Source: Thermococci archaeon (lineage in GTDB: Archaea; Methanobacteriota_B; Thermococci; Thermococcales; Thermococcaceae). From it: a stretch of 10,187 nucleotides of DNA. The notes under the pieces are model-generated. The model did no database searches. It was not told the origin of the DNA and saw only the letters and a list, made by a program, of their open reading frames with translations. The DNA is taken from the NCBI GenBank assembly GCA_003660485.1, contig QMUI01000017.1, forward strand, positions 1-10,187, read 5' to 3'. Shown here one piece after another: positions 1 to 5,675 of the stretch (its first letter is position 1; the number at the start of each line of letters is the position of its first letter). A program made the position numbers and the translations under genes.

Positions 1-303
1 GAGATACTTGGACAGTTTAATGTACCTCTTCGCCTCCTTAACCTTTTCCTCCCAAACCTCCAAAAGCTCGGGATTGTAAAAGTCAAAGGCGGTATGCCTC
101 TTCCCCTTCCTTATCCTCTCCCTAATCAGCTCGTCCCAGTCATCCTGATAATAAACCTCAATCCCCCTAAGCCTTGCTCTCTCAGCATCTATGGCGGAGA
201 TTATCCTTATTATGTCCTCGGCGCTTTCGTGCGCTATGTGGGAGTAAACGCTTTTCTCATCCAACTCCAGCGCAACTTCAACCGAATCCTTAACTTTGAT
301 CAT
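1..303 (-). CDS. hypothetical charged helical protein, 3' end beyond the window (partial)
   Basis: An open frame of 101 codons runs without a stop from an ATG at 303 to the left edge. The ATG is preceded by GGTGAG with 5 bases between, a good archaeal Shine-Dalgarno site, and it lies 14 bases inside the end of the CetZ-like gene, a normal arrangement for coupled archaeal genes. The visible protein is rich in Glu, Lys, Arg and Ile. It looks mostly alpha-helical: an amphipathic stretch at residues 18-46 (SVYSHIAHESAEDII...), a short aromatic segment YYQDDWDE at 51-58, then a basic run RIRKGKRH at 63-70 and a second charged helix from about 79. There is no signal peptide or membrane segment, so it should be cytoplasmic. 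I do not recognise the family. Its position directly after the CetZ-like gene suggests a role with that GTPase, but this is only context. That it is a real gene is fairly certain; its function is unknown. Confidence 0.75.
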   Translation of the reverse strand, partial: MIKVKDSVEVALELDEKSVYSHIAHESAEDIIRIISAIDAERARLRGIEVYYQDDWDELIRERIRKGKRHTAFDFYNPELLEVWEEKVKEAKRYIKLSKYL

Positions 304-1390
304 TGATCTCACCCGGGTAGATATCATCGAAATCTGGTAGGCCGCTTAAAAGTTGCCTTTTCTTGATCTCCCCTTCTTCCTTGGCCTTCATGAACTCTTG
401 AGCGTACCTCTTTGCTGTAACGACTATATCCTCTATGCTCTTGCTTTCGTAAATTCCGCTCAACAGGGTCACAACCTCAACTTCCCTCTCCCTGGGATCC
501 GGATAGAAGCCCCTGAATATCTGCTTTCCCCTTATCCTCCCCGTGAGTTCGTTCAGTGCCTCAAATATCTCGTTGGCCTTCAATGCCTCGGGGGGACCGT
601 GGATAGCGACTAGGCCGTACAGGGCGGACTCTATATTAACGTCGAGGTACAAACCCTCGTTCTCGAACGATCTCACTATAAGCCTTGACAAGCTCTTCAC
701 CTTGGATGCATCTGCCTTAGCATAGCCAACGGTGGCAAAGCTTCCCATGGCCCTTAAAACGAACTTTAGGTCACTTGCATCCAAGGTCTGCTCCCCGGGA
801 ACGTCTATTAATGCCAAGAGAGAAGCTATCCTCTCAACTATCGCGTAATTTATCCTCTCATAGGCCTGGCTTATATCTTCTCCGCTCTCCTTGAGCTTGT
901 TGTTGTCTATAGCAATTATAGAGTCAACTATCTTGGAGAGCTTGTCTATGGTTATCGCGGCGTTAATGGTTGGCCTTATCCCCTCCTCCTTTAAGGGGAG
1001 GGCCCCTATAGCGACTACGAGGGAGTCTGGATACTCCTCCTTGAGGGCCTCCGCTAAAACTGGAGTCCCCCCAGCTCCCGTTCCGCCCCCAAATCCGAAG
1101 GTTAAGAAGAAGATATCAACGTCTTCGTAACCTATCAAAGACCTGATCTTCCTCATTATCACTGGAAGATCCCTTTTCATTGCCTCCCTTCCCAGGACTG
1201 GGTTGGCATTAACTCCCTTGCCTCCAACTATACTCTCACCTATCAGGATTCTCCTGTCCTGGGGTATGTGCTTCAGGTACTCCAGGTCTCCCTTCGATGT
1301 GTTAATTGCCAAAGCCTCAAAATCTACAAGGGAGAATATATCAGCAATCTTGGTTCCGCACTGGCCTATCCCTATTATTATAGCCCTCAC
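290..1390 (-). CDS. cetZ: CetZ/FtsZ-like tubulin-superfamily GTPase
   Basis: This 366-residue protein has the full tubulin/FtsZ GTPase core. Visible elements are the N-terminal nucleotide loop GIGQCGTKIA (7-16), an AINTSKGDL segment (28-36), the tubulin signature GGGTGAG (101-107), ALPLKEEG (130-137), AIDNNKL (160-166), and a T7-loop-like TLDASDLK (202-209) whose Asp204 and Asp207 should contact the gamma-phosphate of the neighbouring subunit. The family polymerises into GTP-dependent filaments; CetZ proteins of haloarchaea control cell shape, while FtsZ drives division. The segment RGKQIFRGFYPDP and the general look favour CetZ over true FtsZ, though a third FtsZ paralogue is an equivalent older name. 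The start is GTG, supported by a strong GAGGTGAT site six bases upstream. The gene follows an exported toroid protein by 12 bases and overlaps the next small gene. The C-terminus (343-366) is a charged linker followed by LPDFDDIYPGE, possibly a docking tail. Confidence 0.9.
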   Translation of the reverse strand: MRAIIIGIGQCGTKIADIFSLVDFEALAINTSKGDLEYLKHIPQDRRILIGESIVGGKGVNANPVLGREAMKRDLPVIMRKIRSLIGYEDVDIFFLTFGFGGGTGAGGTPVLAEALKEEYPDSLVVAIGALPLKEEGIRPTINAAITIDKLSKIVDSIIAIDNNKLKESGEDISQAYERINYAIVERIASLLALIDVPGEQTLDASDLKFVLRAMGSFATVGYAKADASKVKSLSRLIVRSFENEGLYLDVNIESALYGLVAIHGPPEALKANEIFEALNELTGRIRGKQIFRGFYPDPREREVEVVTLLSGIYESKSIEDIVVTAKRYAQEFMKAKEEGEIKKRQLLSGLPDFDDIYPGEINDQS

Positions 1391-1396
1391 GTCGCT

Positions 1397-1404
1397 ATCA
1401 CCTC
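1397..1404 (-). promoter_or_regulatory. strong Shine-Dalgarno site of the CetZ-like gene, overlapping the upstream stop
   Basis: On the minus strand the bases GAGGTGAT match the archaeal anti-Shine-Dalgarno end of 16S rRNA over eight positions. They sit six bases before a GTG start. The first two bases, GA, are part of the TGA stop of the upstream gene (1403-1405). This decides the GTG as the start and predicts translational coupling of the two genes. Confidence 0.85.
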
Positions 1405-3463
1405 AGAGAAACTTCACGCTCAGCTCTTCTACTTGAACTTTCCCATCCTTGTTCGTGTCCACCCAAGAGGCAATTACGGCCTTTCCATGGAGGTACTTAA
1501 GGATCGGGCTGTTGAATATGAGGTTGGCAATGTCCTTGTACCCTTCTCCCCTATAAAGAACGAACAATAACTCTCCGTCCCTGTTTCTTCCCGGAATTAT
1601 TATGAGGGTACCATCGCCGGACAAGGGCACCCCGTTAAGCGTTAGATGCCCCGCTCTGATGTAGATTTTCACATCGCTGTTGTACCTTGAAACATCCACC
1701 CTACCCACGGGATATATCAATATGTAGTCCCCAGACTCCGGAATCCTTATGAGCTCCGTTAGCCTAATCGAGGTGTTTGCAGAGAGTACATTCTCCAAAC
1801 CTTTCGCAACTATAGTGGACAAGCCTGGATCCGTGGATATTATCTTCACGCTTGAGTTCCTGAACTTAGATATCACCGTGTATATGTTAACCCTCGGGAC
1901 TTCAGGATTAACCGTGTAGTATTTAACGAGGAAAGAATCGTACAATGGGCTCTTCCCAGGTTCCTGTATTTCAACTTCGATGCTCTGATTAATTCCCATT
2001 TCCTTGAGCGTTAAGTATGCACTAAGCAACTCCCAAGCCTGCCTCGGGGGATTATCCTTTACGTACTCAACGACATCTTGAACATCATTCGGCCGAACAA
2101 GGTCCTTTATCAAGTACAAGATTACCGTAGTTTCAGGGTACATGGGAGCAAAGTACCAAGATGACAAATCCGTCTCAAATATAAAGCCCCAGCCACCATT
2201 TTCCTTCATTTCCATTAGCCAATCTAGGTTCTCTTCTATGACCTTATCTGTCTTAGGGACTCCAAGCATCGTTAATGCCTTAATTGCAAGTCCAGTAATT
2301 AATGGTTGCTTGCCAAATTTATCGCCCCAGAATGAAGATAATATAAGGGACTTTGCTTCTTCCCTCTCTGAATACGTTAGGTTCCTATACTCAAGGAGGG
2401 ACAATAAAGCGAAGAGGTAAGACTGCCTGAGATATTTATCGAACTTAATCTCTTCCATATCTCTCTTGTAAACTCCACGCATGTATTCAAGCCCTCTTTT
2501 AACGGCCTCGCTCATAGGATTGCATATCCTTAAGGAATCCAGCACGAAATATGTAACCGAGGCACTTGAGGGAGAGCCAACGTACACTCCCCACCCCCCA
2601 TCGTCATTCTGAGAGGCCTCAAGGATCGTGCAAACTTTTTTCAACTTGTCTTCACTTGGCCCAACGACGTTCTCTGAGACCAAGGAAAACGCCATCGTGG
2701 AGTACAAGGGATAGTACTTGTCCGTCCAATTGTGCCTGTACTCCTCAAGTTCTGCCAACAGTAATGCTGTTTGAAAGTCCAATCCCTTTAGGCTCAGGAG
2801 GGTGTAGGCCTCAAGGGCCATGGCACCCTCTTGGTTACCGAAATGCTTCAGAGATTCTTCTGGAATCTTACCTTCCATGTTGTATGCAACTGTTATCCAC
2901 AAATGCAGGAGGTAAGGATCGCTTGGGAATTTCTCCTTAATAATTGGATATGCCCTCCTCACTAAGTCTAAGTCCTCTCCTAAAAGAGTTAAAGCCGCTG
3001 AAGCAAGCAGTGTACTTCTATAATCCGGAATCATTCCTGGGAGGTAACCCCAACCATTTCCACTAAAGGCCCTTTCCAGGTACCTTATCCCGTTCAGTAT
3101 CGCAACCCTTATCTCCTCTCTCTTCTCAGGCTCATTCTTAAATGCCTCGTACGCGTACTTTAACCCTATGAGGGCATAAGCCGTATCGGGGACTGAACTA
3201 ATGCTACCATAAAAATATCCCCATCCCCCATCATCATTCTGCCATGAAATTAACTTCTCAACCTTTCTCCATACATCTTCAGCTGACAAGGAAGGAGTCT
3301 TATTTAAGGCCTGGGAGAGAGCCATCACAATTATGCTGAGCCTTTCAGTTCTCTCTTCATCTGGATAGGCCTTAGCAACATTCACCGAAAAGTCGAGCAT
3401 CTCGACGGCAGATACTGGAGTCAAAAGGATCATCATTAATATTAAGGGACTAATCCACCTCAT
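1403..3463 (-). CDS. exported alpha/alpha-toroid (prenyltransferase/squalene-cyclase-like repeat) protein with C-terminal EF-hand-like loop
   Basis: The frame can start at a TTG at 3478, but an ATG five codons later (3463) has GGGAGGG six bases upstream, so I take the ATG, giving 686 residues. Numbering below is from the TTG (subtract 5). Residues 6-24 are a signal peptide (RW, a hydrophobic core, then a VSA cleavage site). About 65-490 is all-helical with recurring Gly-Trp motifs: QNDDGGWG at 80-87 and 290-297, GNGWGY at 140-145, ENGGWGF at 426-432. These are typical of the squalene-cyclase/prenyltransferase toroid. No DxDD cyclase motif is seen and the protein is exported, so an enzymatic cyclase role is unlikely; binding or protease-inhibitor-like roles (as in alpha-2-macroglobulin-type toroids) are possible. 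About 500-690 looks beta-rich and ends in DTNKDGKVQVEE (674-685), a textbook EF-hand/dockerin calcium loop. Six N-glycosylation sequons (59, 250, 366, 497, 541, 568) agree with an external location. There is no C-terminal membrane segment. Confidence 0.8.
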   Translation of the reverse strand: MRWISPLILMMILLTPVSAVEMLDFSVNVAKAYPDEERTERLSIIVMALSQALNKTPSLSAEDVWRKVEKLISWQNDDGGWGYFYGSISSVPDTAYALIGLKYAYEAFKNEPEKREEIRVAILNGIRYLERAFSGNGWGYLPGMIPDYRSTLLASAALTLLGEDLDLVRRAYPIIKEKFPSDPYLLHLWITVAYNMEGKIPEESLKHFGNQEGAMALEAYTLLSLKGLDFQTALLLAELEEYRHNWTDKYYPLYSTMAFSLVSENVVGPSEDKLKKVCTILEASQNDDGGWGVYVGSPSSASVTYFVLDSLRICNPMSEAVKRGLEYMRGVYKRDMEEIKFDKYLRQSYLFALLSLLEYRNLTYSEREEAKSLILSSFWGDKFGKQPLITGLAIKALTMLGVPKTDKVIEENLDWLMEMKENGGWGFIFETDLSSWYFAPMYPETTVILYLIKDLVRPNDVQDVVEYVKDNPPRQAWELLSAYLTLKEMGINQSIEVEIQEPGKSPLYDSFLVKYYTVNPEVPRVNIYTVISKFRNSSVKIISTDPGLSTIVAKGLENVLSANTSIRLTELIRIPESGDYILIYPVGRVDVSRYNSDVKIYIRAGHLTLNGVPLSGDGTLIIIPGRNRDGELLFVLYRGEGYKDIANLIFNSPILKYLHGKAVIASWVDTNKDGKVQVEELSVKFL
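2591..2610 (-). repeat. internal repeat copy 2 encoding QNDDGGW in the toroid protein
   Basis: This 20-base segment matches 3221-3240 at 18 of 20 positions by eye. Both encode the Gly-Trp motif QNDDGGW in the same frame, exactly 630 bases (210 codons) apart. The flanking protein sequence is also similar (GSISS versus GSPSS), so this marks an internal duplication or strong motif conservation within the toroid domain. Confidence 0.7.
3221..3240 (-). repeat. internal repeat copy 1 encoding QNDDGGW in the toroid protein
   Basis: Partner of the copy at 2591-2610, differing at two positions. It encodes residues 80-86 (numbered from the TTG) at the beginning of the helical toroid region. Confidence 0.7.
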
Positions 3464-3469
3464 AATTTT

Positions 3470-3476
3470 CCCTCCC
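3470..3476 (-). promoter_or_regulatory. Shine-Dalgarno site fixing the start of the toroid protein
   Basis: GGGAGGG on the minus strand lies six bases before the ATG at 3463. An alternative TTG start at 3478 would have this site inside its own coding sequence, and the predicted signal peptide begins naturally at the ATG (MRWIS...). The ATG is therefore preferred. Confidence 0.75.
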
Positions 3477-3496
3477 AAGAAAATTAAAATGCATTG

Positions 3497-3509
3497 TAAA
3501 TAAAATTTA
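3497..3509 (-). promoter_or_regulatory. possible TATA-type promoter for the toroid gene
   Basis: The short gap between the S-layer-like gene and the toroid gene contains the minus-strand AT-rich stretch TAAATTTTATTTA. About 25 bases downstream of its centre would place a transcript start near 3478, leaving a leader of roughly 15 bases that just contains the Shine-Dalgarno site. This would allow independent expression of the toroid/CetZ part, although read-through from upstream is equally possible. No clear purine-rich BRE was seen, so this is tentative. Confidence 0.35.
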
Positions 3510-3520
3510 TGATAAGGGAA

Positions 3521-5602
3521 TTATTGAACAACATTTATTTCTTTGACTTCCTTTTCATCCTCAGACCTCTTTGGGAGACCACCTGGCCTGGGCTTTTTCT
3601 TTTTAGCCCGAAGCTTCCTTAGCTCTTCCTTGTACTTTGTCATATAATATCCAGTGCCTATTGCCACCAGACCAAGAACAACGACAAGAGCACCAAGTAC
3701 TGTTGCTATCGCTTTATAGTTTGGTTCTTTTTTGGAAGCAGTGAACTTTGCAGTCACATTCTGGATCCTTGAAGCCAGGGGAGCTGGATTACTCTGTTGT
3801 TTAAGGATATCCTCGACTATAGTTGGAAGTTCTTCTGGTGATGGTAGCTTTTCGATGACTTTGGTTTCGGTTTTGACCAACACCTTCACTTTTGGAGGTA
3901 CGCTATCAACCAAGACCAAGTTCGGATAATTAACAATATGCCAATTGCCCAGGGGGTCTTGATATTTTAATGCAACGCTAACTGGATAAAGCCCTTGTTT
4001 CAATACCAAGTATTGAGCGTCAACTACTTTTTCCTCTCCAGCCTTTATCGTCCCTAAGTATATCTCATCTTCACCATCTAAAAATCCCCCAAGATTAACG
4101 GTGAGCTTTGCATTCTTTATAAACTCATATTCGGGGTTTGCCCCAGTCGCCGATACTACAAACCTCAGCTTTATCGTAGAGTTCTCCTCTGTCTTTATGT
4201 AATTAGACCATGACGAATTCGAGAACCCAGCGGCCTTTAACTTAATTTGAGGCGTCGAATACACGGTTATCTTCTCTATTATGTTCGACTTAACTGTAAC
4301 TTTCTTCCCGGCTTCATCGTAATACTCCACTACAACGGGACCAAGGGTATACGTACCCACCGCCTTTGGTTTTAATGTATAAACTAGCACTGGCATCTCG
4401 GAGAAGGGCTCAAGTCTACTAAGAATCCATGCACCAATCCCACTCCTTAATTCAAAGTTATTCGGAACTGGCGCTATCACTTTAACTTGGAAGGCGTTGC
4501 CTTTTCCTACGTTCTTAACCTTTATGAACACTATTAACTCGTCCCCTCCCAATAAGAGGGATTTTTCGCTAACACTTAACTCGGCAGTAACTTTCGCTTC
4601 CCTTATAATGGGCTTAGCCACTCCTCCTACTGGAGTGTAGACCTTTATATATGTCCTATTGTACGTTAAATCGACTCCTTTTGGGGGAATCTCGACTCTT
4701 ATTGGAGCCTTAGTTGATGTGTAACCAGTCCCTTCTCGTATCGTAAATTCTTCCATGAGGTTACCGTTAGAGTCCAGGAGCTTAAACCTTGAATAATAAC
4801 CGACACTGACGAGGTTTATTTTGTATATTGTGCTATTATATTCCACCGTTAAGCTTTCCCCGACGTACAGAATTCCTTCATAGACGGACTGAACTATATC
4901 TGCCTCTTCAACAGGTTGCCCTTCCTCCTCTTCCCCAGGGTTTATGACTTGGGGATTAGTGAAAAACAGTTCAGGGACATAAATATTGACTACGGCTTCA
5001 TCGTTCTTTTTTGCCTCAACAAGTTCAACCACAACAACTGGGGATTGAGTTAGTTCGCTCGAAACCTTGTATGAGACCTGGATTGGAGTAGTTTTGTCAA
5101 GAACTTTGTACACAGAAGTGCCATCAGGATATGTAACTTTAACTTTTACCTTATCATCTTCGGGTATATCGACTACTTTAAACGTGTACCGTGGGAACAA
5201 GGAAGGAAGTGTATATGAAGAGCCCTCACTTAGTACAAGCTTCTCTTCAAGGACCTTCATGGGTGTTGAGACTGTAATATAAACAACTCCCTTATCTTCC
5301 CATATTCCTGAGATCTTTACTATAATCTTTGCGTCATCCTGGGAAGGATAATATCCCTGCTCTCCCTCTTGCAAGGTTAGAGATTTTACGAGGGTCCCTC
5401 CATGATATATATCTATCATCACCTTGTCCCAAGTGCTTGTAACGTCCTTGAACTTTACCTCGTAATCCCCAAACTTTAGTACTCCCCCAAGTTTTAGACC
5501 TACGGTCGAAAGCTTTGAGTAATACGTTCCTGCCCTAACGGCCGGAATTAATAACATTGATGACATTACCAGGAGTAAAATTAAAGCACTAACCTTTCTC
5601 AT
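3521..5602 (-). CDS. S-layer-like type I membrane protein with repeated beta-domains and basic cytoplasmic tail
   Basis: The protein is 693 residues from an ATG at 5602. It has an N-terminal signal peptide (MRK, hydrophobic 4-22, cleavage near VRA, residue 24). Three related beta-rich segments follow (about 36-114, 120-211, 238-325), each ending in a similar strand (VYITVSTP, VVNIYVPE, YIKVYTP); an acidic linker EEEEGQPVEE lies at 224-233. About 337-448 looks like a CARDB/COG1361-type S-layer or NEW3 domain (VKNVGKGNAFQVKV...), and 450-565 like a second one. A Pro/Glu-rich region leads to one transmembrane helix (about 629-653) and a strongly basic internal tail with RAKKKKPRPGG (665-675). 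Five N-glycosylation sequons (256, 315, 462, 474, 615) lie outside the membrane. The likely role is a surface-layer-associated or envelope structural protein. It has its own promoter and starts the string that leads to the CetZ-like gene; the basic tail could contact cytoplasmic partners, which is inference. Confidence 0.8.
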   Translation of the reverse strand: MRKVSALILLLVMSSMLLIPAVRAGTYYSKLSTVGLKLGGVLKFGDYEVKFKDVTSTWDKVMIDIYHGGTLVKSLTLQEGEQGYYPSQDDAKIIVKISGIWEDKGVVYITVSTPMKVLEEKLVLSEGSSYTLPSLFPRYTFKVVDIPEDDKVKVKVTYPDGTSVYKVLDKTTPIQVSYKVSSELTQSPVVVVELVEAKKNDEAVVNIYVPELFFTNPQVINPGEEEEGQPVEEADIVQSVYEGILYVGESLTVEYNSTIYKINLVSVGYYSRFKLLDSNGNLMEEFTIREGTGYTSTKAPIRVEIPPKGVDLTYNRTYIKVYTPVGGVAKPIIREAKVTAELSVSEKSLLLGGDELIVFIKVKNVGKGNAFQVKVIAPVPNNFELRSGIGAWILSRLEPFSEMPVLVYTLKPKAVGTYTLGPVVVEYYDEAGKKVTVKSNIIEKITVYSTPQIKLKAAGFSNSSWSNYIKTEENSTIKLRFVVSATGANPEYEFIKNAKLTVNLGGFLDGEDEIYLGTIKAGEEKVVDAQYLVLKQGLYPVSVALKYQDPLGNWHIVNYPNLVLVDSVPPKVKVLVKTETKVIEKLPSPEELPTIVEDILKQQSNPAPLASRIQNVTAKFTASKKEPNYKAIATVLGALVVVLGLVAIGTGYYMTKYKEELRKLRAKKKKPRPGGLPKRSEDEKEVKEINVVQ

Positions 5603-5651
5603 CGCCCCATCCCCCGTTATTTAATGATCCTTAAGTTTAGGAATTTTACAA

Positions 5652-5659
5652 AGTATAAA
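5652..5659 (-). promoter_or_regulatory. TATA box (with upstream BRE-like sequence) of the S-layer-like gene
   Basis: On the minus strand TTTATACT is preceded by ACCAAAAGAC (5661-5670), which resembles a purine-rich TFB recognition element. A start of transcription about 26 bases downstream would fall near 5629 and leave a leader of about 27 bases before the ATG at 5602. It lies in the 73-base gap after the helicase stop codon, so it likely separates the surface-protein string from the helicase. No T-run terminator is clear in this gap. Confidence 0.6.
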
Positions 5660-5675
5660 GGTCTTTTGGTATGGA

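Noticed and set aside
94..306. A proline-rich 70-codon plus-strand frame at the left edge
   Set aside because: It is antisense to the minus-strand frame at 1-303, which has a proper ribosome binding site and better composition.
1403..3463. Squalene-hopene cyclase or protein prenyltransferase function for the toroid protein
   Set aside because: No DxDD motif is visible, there is a signal peptide, and the C-terminal third is a beta-rich region with an EF-hand loop; only the fold is likely to be shared.
5550..5570. Possible C box (TTGATGAC) of a C/D box guide RNA
   Set aside because: It is in the signal-peptide coding region on the opposite strand and no matching CTGA D box was found at a suitable distance.
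5603..5675. Transcription terminator after the helicase gene
   Set aside because: No convincing run of T on the minus strand or hairpin is present; the short gap is better explained by the promoter of the next gene.
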